A DNA stretch of 27,712 nt. It comes from HGM04593 sp964458275 (GTDB lineage Bacteria; Bacteroidota; Bacteroidia; Bacteroidales; Bacteroidaceae). The stretch covers positions 1 through 27,712 of the forward strand of contig CAYWIE010000032.1 in the NCBI GenBank assembly GCA_964458275.1, given 5' to 3'. The notes beneath the pieces are model-generated. The model did not search any database. It was not told the DNA's origin and was given only the letters and a program-made list of their open reading frames with translations. The translations under genes and the position numbers were made by a program. This document shows positions 1 through 6,968 of the stretch, piece by piece. Positions within the stretch are counted from its first letter, which is position 1. Each line of letters starts with the position of its first letter.

Positions 1-593
1 AATGAGGTTCTGACTACTCGCTAATGGTAAATTGAATTTATAGAACCTCCCTTATTATAATAACCTTTAATTATTGAATACGTCGACGACATTTCGCATT
101 CAATGCGAATGCTGCCCGATATTTATCTGTTTTATTGTTTTTCTAAATAGTGCCATAACATACTTTACGTTTAAAGTTCAGCACATCAAATGTGTGTTAT
201 TAATTTTAGCATTGCAATTTATAGTATTTTTATTCTACAAACAACCTTTGAACAACATAAAAAGTATTTACAATAAATATTTTGTTTCAATTTGGGGCAT
301 ATTCATCGCGACGCACACAAAAAAAAGGCGCAGGCCATTGCTAACTTTTCACTCATCGAAATACAGGCATCGCCAAACGCCTAAGAGAAGATGAACTGAA
401 ATGAAACAATATACCCACGCCGTTGAGTATATACAGCGATGCGAACTGCATCGTAGTAAATACAAAACAGTGAGCGTCATGTTCTCTTCATCCCTTCTCT
501 TTTTTGAAATTGGCGATTTCGTATTTCGGGATAAAGCTAAAAACGCTTTACATTATGTTGTCGGCTATTTGTTACACGAAGCCACTCACGCTT

Positions 594-795
594 GACAAAG
601 TAAATAAACTTCTTTGCTCTCGCTTAATCGTGGCATTCTCCTGCCGACTTTCAAATATAGTGAAAACCGAGTACATAATATCAAATTTATTTGAAAATTA
701 TATCGAGGTGTATCCTATATTCTCCAAATATAAACACATTATTTAACATGACGCTCATTTTATGTGAGTTTTTTGTTTCGTCTGCTTCCTATTTG
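594..795 (+). repeat. Diverged intergenic repeat, copy A
   Basis: This copy shares four ordered blocks with copy B: GACAAAGTAAAT at 594-605, ATGACGCTC at 748-756, a short stem followed by a T run at 754-774, and TTTGTTTC at 772-779 followed 17 bases on by CTATTTG at 789-795. The spacing between the first two blocks differs from copy B (154 against 80 bases), so it is an imperfect repeat. The inverse of ATGACGCTCA also occurs at 471-480. Function is unknown. Confidence 0.45.
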
Positions 796-823
796 TACCT
801 TTCCCCTGAAAAAGAAAAGGTAC
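795..823. repeat. Hairpin, 8-bp perfect stem
   Basis: GTACCTTT at 795-802 is the exact reverse complement of AAAGGTAC at 816-823. Pairing can continue outwards to about 786 and 832 with a few mismatches. It lies directly after repeat copy A. Confidence 0.4.
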
Positions 824-1026
824 GAATGGAAGTATTTGTTGCCTCTATCGCTCATGGACAGGTACCTGGAAAGACCTTACAACGACGATAAAGTAAAATA
901 CGACACACTCGCACCATTCTGCATATGCATATACGACGGAAAGCCCGTCCTTGTACATAAACAAAACAGGAGCGCCATATCCCTTTGCTCGTTGCAGTTG
1001 CGAAATTTTCCAGGTTTCGTCCATCG

Positions 1027-1158
1027 GACAAAGTAAATGCGTTCTATATATGCGTCCAACGATTTCTCCCGCCGGACTGCGCTAAGGTAGCATTTATTTT
1101 TTGAATATGACGCTCTGCGGAGTGTTTTTTCCTCTTTTGTTTCCTCATCTTCTATTTG
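1027..1158 (+). repeat. Diverged intergenic repeat, copy B
   Basis: The blocks are GACAAAGTAAAT at 1027-1038, ATGACGCTC at 1107-1115, a short stem with T run at 1111-1130, TTTGTTTC at 1136-1143 and CTATTTG at 1152-1158. The last two are 16 bases apart, against 17 in copy A. Order is conserved with copy A. Function is unknown. Confidence 0.45.
1111..1130 (+). terminator. Possible weak intrinsic terminator
   Basis: A 5-bp stem with one G-T pair (1111-1115 with 1120-1124) closes a TGCG loop and is followed by six T residues at 1125-1130. The stem is short and no gene is recognised upstream, so the call is tentative. Confidence 0.25.
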
Positions 1159-1229
1159 CGGGTGAATTTATATAGTTTCTTTCATAATAAGGGCGAAATT
1201 CTTGCCATAGATAATTGCATAAGAAATAC

Positions 1230-1257
1230 TGTACCAAAAATCACGCTTTTTGGTACA
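1230..1257. promoter_or_regulatory. Perfect 11-bp inverted repeat, operator candidate
   Basis: TGTACCAAAAA at 1230-1240 is the exact reverse complement of TTTTTGGTACA at 1247-1257, with a TCACGC spacer. It lies 66 bases before the preferred ATG of the HTH gene at 1324 and 15 bases before the alternative ATG at 1273. Placement upstream of a gene with a DNA-binding domain suggests an autoregulatory operator. An RNA hairpin is the alternative. No clear TAnnTTTG box is visible next to it. Confidence 0.4.
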
Positions 1258-1323
1258 ATTATGCAGTAAATCATGTTTATGCGAGATAAATATTCACTAT
1301 ATTCGCACAGAAAAATTAATACA

Positions 1324-2748
1324 ATGGACGAACGACAAGAAATTCTACAAATACTTTTCGCGAACAGCGTGCTTGTGGGCAACGACTGCGCACTTGCCAC
1401 ACTGCTCGGATACGGAAAGAACAGCCGCTCTACAATCGGACGCATAAAAAAAGGCGACAATGTGTCGCCGGAAAAGGTTGCAGCAATATGGCAACGGCTG
1501 TGCAAGGAATTGCTGTTGGGCGACAAGGATATTGTTTCCGCAGCCGAGTGCGTGCATTATGGCAAGAATGTATATAGCACGCTCCACGCAGCATACGGCG
1601 GTGGCGACGATTGGCACGATGCGGCATTTACAGCCATGCTCACCGAAGAGTATGGTTCGTTGCCGTCAAACATAGAAGAGGATTTTATCATAGGCCTGAA
1701 AGAGATAAGGCTGCAACATCCGGAGCTCTATTTTGGGATAATTGCCTACCATTATATCTTGTGCAAGAATATCTCGCCCTACACCCGAAAGGGCAAAAAG
1801 CTCCTTGCCCGACAGCTTGAGGCGATAAACGAACAGCTGCGCGGAATCTTCCCGGCAAACTCGCGTGCATACGAATCGGCAAAGAAAGCTATTGAGATAA
1901 ACATTGCCGACGAGTACCTCACACTGCTGAAGCTGATTGAGAATCTGAAAGTGATAATAAGGAACTACGTCGATGAACACTATTTCGAGAATTTTTTACG
2001 CGAAATGGGGTATCTGCTCGACGTTGGCGACGATTCTTTCTGGATTGCTCCGGGCGAAACATTCGGCGAGGGATGCGAGTTGTGGTATTTCAGTGTAGTA
2101 CCCACAAAGTCCGAGCAACGGGGGGCGTACATTGCCATGCGCTTGCGAGCGGCAAGCAATGCAACAGACTCGTTCAAGCTTGCAGAGGCGTACAATTTTA
2201 TGTTCCTTGTAGATGAAAGTAACGACGACCTGCAATTTATGCAGGCATACGACCTGCCAACCGGAAAGATTGAATATGCGGGCTACGGCTACGATTACGA
2301 CAACCGCGAACTTGAAATCTATAATGACGATTCACAGGAACAGACATTCAACCTGCCACCTCTGTTGCGCTGCATAAACTACGAAACACCGAAAGGCAAA
2401 GAGGAAAAGGTGTGGGCGCACATCGTAAAAAGACTGCTTGACGACAAATGCCGTTGCTATCTGTTGTCTGCCGTAAATTCGTCGGCAGCCAGCGATATTG
2501 AATATCTTGCCGACCATGAGGTTACGAACGTGTGCATAGACCGCCAAAGCCTGACAGTAACCTTTGAAGATGACAAGGATGAGACGCACTGTTATACAAT
2601 ATCCGTAAAAGCCTATCCATTCTTCGTACAGCTCACCCCGCAGGAGTTTGCATCGGTCGTGCGCATAAAAAGCAGTGGTGAGTATGCAGTCTGCTGGAAC
2701 GACTTAGGACAGCATGTACTGTTGAGGGAGTTTGAGAAAGTAGAATAG
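1324..2748 (+). CDS. HTH-domain hypothetical protein
   Basis: This 474-residue protein has an N-terminal helix-turn-helix of the Cro/C1 kind at about residues 20-60: an LATLLGYG helix, then STIGRIKKGDNVSPEKVAAI, then a tryptophan helix. The rest is not recognised. The middle (about 100-220) looks helical and the part after 220 looks mixed alpha/beta. The last 80 residues (a VTF-EDD strand, LTPQEF, then CWNDLGQHV) vaguely resemble DUF2442 domains, which I would not rely on. An in-frame ATG at 1273 would add 17 residues; I prefer 1324 because the HTH begins soon after it and the extra residues look non-conserved. No membrane segment or signal peptide is seen. A perfect inverted repeat lies upstream, and the gene ends 17 bases from a truncated Abi-like gene on the other strand. 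Confidence 0.65.
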   Translation: MDERQEILQILFANSVLVGNDCALATLLGYGKNSRSTIGRIKKGDNVSPEKVAAIWQRLCKELLLGDKDIVSAAECVHYGKNVYSTLHAAYGGGDDWHDAAFTAMLTEEYGSLPSNIEEDFIIGLKEIRLQHPELYFGIIAYHYILCKNISPYTRKGKKLLARQLEAINEQLRGIFPANSRAYESAKKAIEINIADEYLTLLKLIENLKVIIRNYVDEHYFENFLREMGYLLDVGDDSFWIAPGETFGEGCELWYFSVVPTKSEQRGAYIAMRLRAASNATDSFKLAEAYNFMFLVDESNDDLQFMQAYDLPTGKIEYAGYGYDYDNRELEIYNDDSQEQTFNLPPLLRCINYETPKGKEEKVWAHIVKRLLDDKCRCYLLSAVNSSAASDIEYLADHEVTNVCIDRQSLTVTFEDDKDETHCYTISVKAYPFFVQLTPQEFASVVRIKSSGEYAVCWNDLGQHVLLREFEKVE

Positions 2749-2765
2749 TTATGGCGGAAGGATAG

Positions 2766-3083
2766 CGGAGTTATCGCTTCGTGTCGTCCCACAATCTGTT
2801 TGGATGCTTGTGTAATATATCTGTTCAAATTGTTCAGTCCGGGAGTATTTGGAAATACTGCATACCAATCCTCTCGGCCTGTCATAGTTTCCAACTCACG
2901 GCTCAAAGCATTTCGTAACGCAACCTCCAACACCGACAAAGAAGTATAGAATGCCTCCGCCAGTTTTATGTTTGACTGATAGTGTTTTATAGCCTTCTTT
3001 TCGTCATCCGGATAAAGAGCAAAATAACGCTCCATACGCTTGTTGGAGAAAACTTTTTCAAAAAACTTTTTGTTATATTCCAT
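2766..3083 (-). pseudogene. Abi-like (Abi_2 type) gene, 3' truncated
   Basis: The first 106 codons read as the N-terminus of an Abi-like protein, a family that includes abortive-infection phage resistance proteins. The pattern is an aromatic-rich start, RMERYFALYPDDEKKAIKHY, then a helix ending SVLEVALRNALSRELE, which matches the EVALRN signature of that family. After the codons for GRHEAITP the sequence stops looking like the family: the frame runs on in low-complexity Ser/Thr/Asn residues into DNA antisense to the HTH gene. A full protein would be roughly twice as long. The lost 3' end and the abrupt junction near 2766 point to a deletion or recombination. The remnant is probably non-functional, though a truncated 156-residue product could still be made (stop at 2613). 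Confidence 0.55.
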
Positions 3084-3240
3084 AAATGTATTGCATTTGT
3101 AATGCAGTCCCGGTCGTTCCTCTCCCAGTTTTTAGTTACTGGTAATGAATCCGGTTTTTTTTATTTCATATAGCGAAGTTAATACAACAAACTTATCCAT
3201 ACAAGTATTTCATCTTTTTACGACAAATAGCAATCATCTG

Positions 3241-3264
3241 AATTCTATCGAAAATAGAATTTTT
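3241..3264 (+). terminator. Hairpin with T run, terminator candidate
   Basis: AATTCTAT at 3241-3248 pairs exactly with ATAGAATT at 3254-3261 around a CGAAA loop, and the stem runs into T residues to 3264. The stem is AT-rich and therefore weak, and no plus-strand gene is recognised upstream. Confidence 0.3.
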
Positions 3265-3413
3265 ATGCAAAGCAAAAAAGGAGCGATTGCTCGCCCCCTA
3301 AAGGTCATTCTTTATAAAATACTTTTTTCAATCTCATAACTGTAGAGATGCCAACATTCTCAATTTTGGCGATGTTTCTTACCAGACGGGGGGGCTAATG
3401 GTGTGTTTGTATT

Positions 3414-3478
3414 ATAGGAAGTCAGACAATCGCAGGTCTCAAGTACCTCATGGGCTTGTACAGACCTAATCTTCCTAT
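3414..3478. other. Candidate structured element (nested stem-loop)
   Basis: Two nested stems can form. The outer one pairs ATAGGAAG (3414-3421) with CTTCCTAT (3471-3478). The inner one pairs AGGTCTCAAG (3434-3443) with CTTG (3455-3458) and AGACCT (3462-3467), leaving a three-base bulge and an 11-base loop. The fold could exist on either strand. It matches no RNA family that I recognise. It may be an RNA leader or trailer, or the end of a lost mobile element. Confidence 0.3.
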
Positions 3479-3535
3479 ATATAACGACCTATAACCGTTT
3501 ACAGGACAGCAATAATAGGAAAATTCAAACAGCTT

Positions 3536-3603
3536 CTGCTTCCAAATATCAAGAGCCCCAAAGTTTTTATCCAAACTTTGGGGCTCTTGATATTTGGAAG
3601 CAG
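3536..3603 (-). terminator. Perfect 31-bp hairpin after proS
   Basis: Bases 3536-3566 and 3573-3603 are exact reverse complements (31 bp) around a 6-base loop (TTATCC on the plus strand). The stem starts four bases after the proS stop codon. Downstream on the proS strand there is no pure T run, only AAGCTGTTTGAATTTT, so this may be a terminator or an mRNA 3' stabilising hairpin. The stem is unusually long and perfect for an ordinary terminator. Confidence 0.6.
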
Positions 3604-3607
3604 TCTG

Positions 3608-5086
3608 TTAGTACGCTCTTGCGAAAAGCACACGCTGTGCCGAAGGCTTGCCGGTAACCATGCAGACACCGGGAGTCTTGTCGCCCGACAAGGGGATACA
3701 ACGTATTGTAGCCTTTGTCTCAGCCTTTATAAGTTCCTCTGTTTCGGGAGTACCGTCCCAATGTGCAAGAATGAAGCCACCCTTCTCTATCTCCTTCTTG
3801 AACTCTTCGTATGTGTCTACCGAGCGGGTATTCTCCTCGCGCATCTTCAGAGCCTTGTGATAGATGTTCAGCTGAATCTCATCGAGAAGAGCCTTCACAA
3901 ATTCTGTAATACCCTCGATGGGACGGGTAATCTTCTCAAGAGTATCGCGGCGCATCACCTCGATAGTGCCATTCTCAATATCACGTGCACCGAGCACCAG
4001 ACGTACAGGCACACCCTTAAGTTCATAGTCGGCGAACTTGAATCCAGGACGACGGTTGTCTGCCTTGTCGTATTTTACACTGACGCCCAACGCCTTAAGT
4101 TCCTCTACAAGCACATTCACCTTGTTGTCTATGACAGCGAGCTGCTCGGCATTCTTATATATAGGCACAATCACCACCTGAATGGGGGCAAGAGCGGGAG
4201 GAAGCACAAGACCGTTGTCATCCGAGTGAGTCATGATGAGCGCTCCCATCAATCGAGTAGATACGCCCCATGATGTAGCCCATACATATTCGGGCTGATT
4301 CTCCTTGTTCATAAACTGCACATCGAACGCCTTAGCAAAATTCTGTCCGAGGAAGTGCGATGTTCCACATTGCAAAGCCTTGCCATCCTGCATCAATCCC
4401 TCGATAGTATATGTCTCCAATGCACCGGCAAAACGCTCATTTGCCGACTTGACACCCATCACCACAGGTACCGCCATATGCTTGTTGGCAAATTCATTAT
4501 ATACGTGAAGCATGGTAGCAGCCTCTTGCTCTGCCTCCTCGCGTGTGGCGTGCGCAGTGTGTCCCTCCTGCCACAGGAACTCTGCTGTACGAAGGAAAAG
4601 ACGGGTACGCATCTCCCAACGCAGCACGTTTGCCCACTGGTTGCAAAGGATGGGGAGGTCGCGATAGGACTGTATCCAGTTCTTATATGTGCTCCAGATT
4701 ATGGTTTCCGATGTAGGACGGATAATCATCTCCTCTTCAAGCTTGGCAGCAGGGTCAACAACAACACCCTTGCCATCCTCCGAATTCTTGAGACGATAGT
4801 GTGTTACAACGGCACACTCTTTTGCAAATCCCTCAACATGGTCTGCCTCGCGGCTGAGATAAGATTTAGGGATAAGCAAGGGGAAATAGGCATTCGAGTG
4901 TCCGGTTGCCTTGAACATATCATCGAGGATACGCTGCATCTTCTCCCAGATTGCATAACCGTAGGGTTTTATAACCATACAGCCACGTACAGCCGATTGC
5001 TCTGCAAGATCAGCTTTTACTACAAGTTCGTTATACCATTGTGAGTAGTTCTCACTTCTTTTTGTCAAATCTTTAAGTTCTGCCAT
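3608..5086 (-). CDS. proS: Prolyl-tRNA synthetase, archaeal/eukaryotic type
   Basis: Cytoplasmic class II aminoacyl-tRNA synthetase that charges tRNA-Pro with proline. At 492 residues it fits the short archaeal/eukaryote-like form, which lacks the inserted editing domain of the E. coli type. Visible landmarks are the N-terminal YSQWYNELVVKADLAEQSAVRG segment, IRPTSETIIWSTYKNWI followed by QWANVLRWEMRTRLFLRTAEFLWQEGHTAHA (class II core), the WGVSTRLMGALIMTHSDDNGL segment, an anticodon-binding domain from about 280, and the C-terminal extension ending in FARAY with the terminal tyrosine typical of this type. It is a single gene, divergent from the ompA-like gene. A TAAATTTG box on its strand lies at 5130-5137, and a 31-bp hairpin follows the stop. 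Confidence 0.95.
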   Translation of the reverse strand: MAELKDLTKRSENYSQWYNELVVKADLAEQSAVRGCMVIKPYGYAIWEKMQRILDDMFKATGHSNAYFPLLIPKSYLSREADHVEGFAKECAVVTHYRLKNSEDGKGVVVDPAAKLEEEMIIRPTSETIIWSTYKNWIQSYRDLPILCNQWANVLRWEMRTRLFLRTAEFLWQEGHTAHATREEAEQEAATMLHVYNEFANKHMAVPVVMGVKSANERFAGALETYTIEGLMQDGKALQCGTSHFLGQNFAKAFDVQFMNKENQPEYVWATSWGVSTRLMGALIMTHSDDNGLVLPPALAPIQVVIVPIYKNAEQLAVIDNKVNVLVEELKALGVSVKYDKADNRRPGFKFADYELKGVPVRLVLGARDIENGTIEVMRRDTLEKITRPIEGITEFVKALLDEIQLNIYHKALKMREENTRSVDTYEEFKKEIEKGGFILAHWDGTPETEELIKAETKATIRCIPLSGDKTPGVCMVTGKPSAQRVLFARAY

Positions 5087-5129
5087 TGTATTATAGCTAT
5101 ATATTATTCTGCATATTATTTATGAAATG

Positions 5130-5137
5130 CAAATTTA
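5130..5137 (-). promoter_or_regulatory. Putative -7 box for proS
   Basis: The minus strand reads TAAATTTG, which fits the Bacteroidota TAnnTTTG element, 43 bases upstream of the proS ATG. I do not see a well-spaced TTTG for the -33 element. Confidence 0.4.
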
Positions 5138-5174
5138 CGCAGAAACGTTGAATTAACGAAAAAAACAGCAAACG

Positions 5175-5208
5175 ATTGTTCACATTATATTCAATTTACA
5201 TTATCTTT
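5175..5208 (+). promoter_or_regulatory. Putative promoter of the OmpA-family gene
   Basis: TATCTTTG at 5201-5208 matches the TAnnTTTG -7 element, and TTG at 5175-5177 is a possible -33 element 23 bases upstream. Transcription would start near 5214 and give a leader of about 70 bases, which contains a small CCCC/GGGG hairpin near 5223-5236. Confidence 0.5.
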
Positions 5209-5282
5209 GCACCCATGACAGTCCCCCGAATGGGGCTTTATCTTGAATTAACATGTTATAATATAATAAAAGCCAAACAATT

Positions 5283-5993
5283 ATGAAAGTAAGATTATTC
5301 AAATTATTCAGCGTTGCACTTTGTGCACTCTTTGTACTCAGCGGTTGCCAGAGCATGAACAACACAGCAAAAGGCGGTCTTATCGGCGGTGGCGGCGGTG
5401 CTGCCCTCGGAGCCATCGTAGGTACATTGGTAAGCGGAAGAAGCGATAAGGGTAAAGGCGCAGCCATCGGTGCAGCCATTGGTGCAACAGTAGGCGCAGG
5501 CACAGGAGCCATCATCGGCAAGAGAATGGACAAGGCAGCCGATGCAGCAAAGCAGGTTGAAAATGCCACAGTTGAGACAATCACAGATGCCAACAACCTC
5601 ACAGCAGTCAAGGTTACATTCGACTCAGGCGTTCTCTTTGCAACAAACAAATACGACCTCAACAGCAATGCAAAGAACAACCTCAGCGAATTTGCAAAAA
5701 TCCTGAAGGAGTATAGCGACGCCGACGTTGCAATTTACGGACACACCGATTCTACAGGCAGCGATGCCATCAACGATCCTCTCTCTGTAAATCGTGCAAA
5801 TTCGGTTGCCAACTACCTTAAATCTCTTGGTGTATCTGCCAACCAGATAAAGAGCGTCGAGGGTAAAGGTTCAAAAGAGCCTGTTGCCGACAACTCAACA
5901 GCAGCCGGCCGCAGCCAGAACCGCCGCGTAGAGGTTTATATGTATGCAAGTGAAGCTATGATTAACTCTGCAAACAACGGCACACTGAAATAA
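5283..5993 (+). CDS. OmpA-family lipoprotein with glycine zipper
   Basis: Outer-membrane-associated lipoprotein likely to tether the envelope to peptidoglycan. The 236 residues start with a lipoprotein signal peptide (lipobox LSGC, Cys22). Residues about 31-80 are very rich in Gly and Ala in a glycine-zipper pattern (GGLIGGGGGAALGAIVG, then GAAIGAAIGATVGAGTGAIIG). An OmpA C-terminal domain follows at about 105-220, with FDSGVLFATNKYDLN, IYGHTDSTGS, PLSVNRANSVANYLKSLG and GRSQNRRVEV; the Asp and Arg of this fold bind diaminopimelate in relatives. The architecture is that of YiaD-like proteins. It stands alone, with its own promoter and a shared palindromic terminator. The exact role is inferred. 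Confidence 0.88.
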   Translation: MKVRLFKLFSVALCALFVLSGCQSMNNTAKGGLIGGGGGAALGAIVGTLVSGRSDKGKGAAIGAAIGATVGAGTGAIIGKRMDKAADAAKQVENATVETITDANNLTAVKVTFDSGVLFATNKYDLNSNAKNNLSEFAKILKEYSDADVAIYGHTDSTGSDAINDPLSVNRANSVANYLKSLGVSANQIKSVEGKGSKEPVADNSTAAGRSQNRRVEVYMYASEAMINSANNGTLK

Positions 5994-6009
5994 TCAAGGA
6001 CAATCTTTC

Positions 6010-6061
6010 CTGTCGCAATAAAAAAACTCGGCGCATGCGCCGAGTTTTTTTATTGCGACAG
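6010..6061. terminator. 52-base perfect palindrome, bidirectional terminator
   Basis: Bases 6010-6035 are the exact reverse complement of 6036-6061. The centre is the GC-rich ACTCGGCGCATGCGCCGAGT, flanked by A6 and T6 tracts and then by CTGTCGCAATA and its complement. It lies between the ompA-like gene (stop 5993) and cysE (stop 6062). The GC core with a following T tract on either strand is the classic form of an intrinsic terminator for both converging transcripts. Confidence 0.85.
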
Positions 6062-6952
6062 TTATATATTTTTCTTCTGCACAACTTTTGTGCCCTGAGG
6101 TACATCCTCCATAAGCCAAATATTCGCTCCGATTACTGCATCTTTTCCAATGGTTACACGACCGAGTATGGTTGAATTTCCATAAACAATGACATTATCC
6201 TCAAGAATCGGATGTCGGGGAATTCCTTTTATGGGAATTCCGTTCTCGTCAACCGGAAAGCTCTTAGCACCCAAAGTTACTCCCTGATACAGTTTCACAT
6301 GGTTTCCGATGATGCAGGTCTCTCCAATAACCACACCCGTTCCATGGTCTATCGCAAAATAGTTTCCAATCTTGGCACCCGGATGAATATCGATACCCGT
6401 CTCGCTATGAGCAAGTTCCGAGATTATGCGAGGGATAAGCGGCACTCCAATCTCTATCAGCCTGTGTGCCATACGATAGTTGCCTATTGCCTTGATTGCC
6501 GGATAGCAACTTATTATTTCGCCATAGCTCTTTGCCGCGGGATCGCCGTCGTACATGGCAATCACGTCCATGAGCAGAGAGCGGCGCAGTTCGGGCAGAG
6601 ACTCCACGAACTCCACAGCCATAGCCTTTGCCATCTTGCGACGTTCTTTCTTGCTCTCTACATTGGCGAAACAGAGTCCAGCGTGAATCTGTTCGCAAAG
6701 CAGGTCATAGACCTTTGCCACATTCAGGCCCGTTCTGTATTCGAGCGTACTGTCATCCTTGTACGCTTCGCCGAAGAATCCGGGAAACACTATCGATCGT
6801 ACAAGTTCCACAACATCGGAAAGTACACGTCCCGAAGGCATGGGTTCACCATCGTGCTGACACTCTGCAAGCACCCCATCGAGGTTGCACTCTGTCAATG
6901 CTTTTACCGTTGCCGGCAATACTTGTGTTATATCTTTCTTTTTCATAATCAT
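6062..6952 (-). CDS. cysE: Serine O-acetyltransferase
   Basis: Cytoplasmic enzyme that transfers acetyl from acetyl-CoA to L-serine, giving O-acetylserine for cysteine synthesis. I use the ATG at 6952 (296 residues), just after the cysK stop; ATG 6946 is equally possible, and the longer frame from 7009 would overlap cysK. The N-terminal half is helical. The C-terminal half is a left-handed beta-helix of hexapeptide repeats: IDIHPGAKIGNYFAIDHGTG, VVIGETCIIGNHVKLYQGVTLG, then IVYGNSTILGRVTIGKDAVIGANIWL. The DHGTG and GVTLGA segments are the usual active-site parts. The last residue is Ile, the residue that in known cysteine synthase complexes inserts into the CysK active site, which fits with cysK being the next gene upstream. 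Confidence 0.92.
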   Translation of the reverse strand: MIMKKKDITQVLPATVKALTECNLDGVLAECQHDGEPMPSGRVLSDVVELVRSIVFPGFFGEAYKDDSTLEYRTGLNVAKVYDLLCEQIHAGLCFANVESKKERRKMAKAMAVEFVESLPELRRSLLMDVIAMYDGDPAAKSYGEIISCYPAIKAIGNYRMAHRLIEIGVPLIPRIISELAHSETGIDIHPGAKIGNYFAIDHGTGVVIGETCIIGNHVKLYQGVTLGAKSFPVDENGIPIKGIPRHPILEDNVIVYGNSTILGRVTIGKDAVIGANIWLMEDVPQGTKVVQKKNI

Positions 6953-6968
6953 TTTTGTGCGATTGTGC

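Larger units (their letters stand above)
1..1229. other. Gene-poor AT-rich region with repeats and hairpins
   Basis: I see no convincing gene here. The open frames are short, overlap on both strands, are rich in Cys, Arg and Ile, and resemble no family I know. What is visible is non-coding structure: an 8-bp inverted repeat at 4-11 and 42-49, a 6-bp hairpin at 437-453, two diverged copies of a three-block element (594-795 and 1027-1158), an 8-bp hairpin at 795-823, 10-bp palindromes at 859-868 and 920-929, and short stems followed by T runs at 754-774 and 1111-1130. It could be decayed DNA, a regulatory region, or a non-coding RNA locus. Confidence 0.5.
3084..3535. other. Intergenic region with hairpins, no gene seen
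   Basis: No open frame here resembles a protein. Visible structures are a 5-bp stem (3125-3129 with 3138-3142), an 8-bp perfect stem followed by T residues (3241-3264), a GAGC/GCTC stem near 3281-3292, and a longer two-part fold at 3414-3478. The element AGAAGCTGTTTGAATTTT lies on the minus strand at 3520-3537. Confidence 0.5.

Noticed and set aside
74..1036. Several open frames of 64-106 residues on the plus strand in the first kilobase
   Set aside because: They overlap each other, some start at TTG, have odd composition, and show no domain, signal peptide or promoter; the DNA looks non-coding.
877..1059. Minus-strand open frame as a small gene
   Set aside because: Sixty residues, no family likeness, no promoter, and it overlaps a non-coding repeat copy.
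2613..2765. Last 50 codons of the Abi-like open frame
   Set aside because: They run antisense through the HTH gene, lose family likeness, and look like chance read-through past a truncation.
4355..5044. 229-residue plus-strand open frame
   Set aside because: It is a shadow of proS, antisense to conserved class II synthetase motifs.
5370..5535. Gly/Ala-rich repeated codons as a possible DNA repeat or frameshift site
   Set aside because: They encode a normal glycine-zipper segment of an OmpA-family lipoprotein in an uninterrupted frame.
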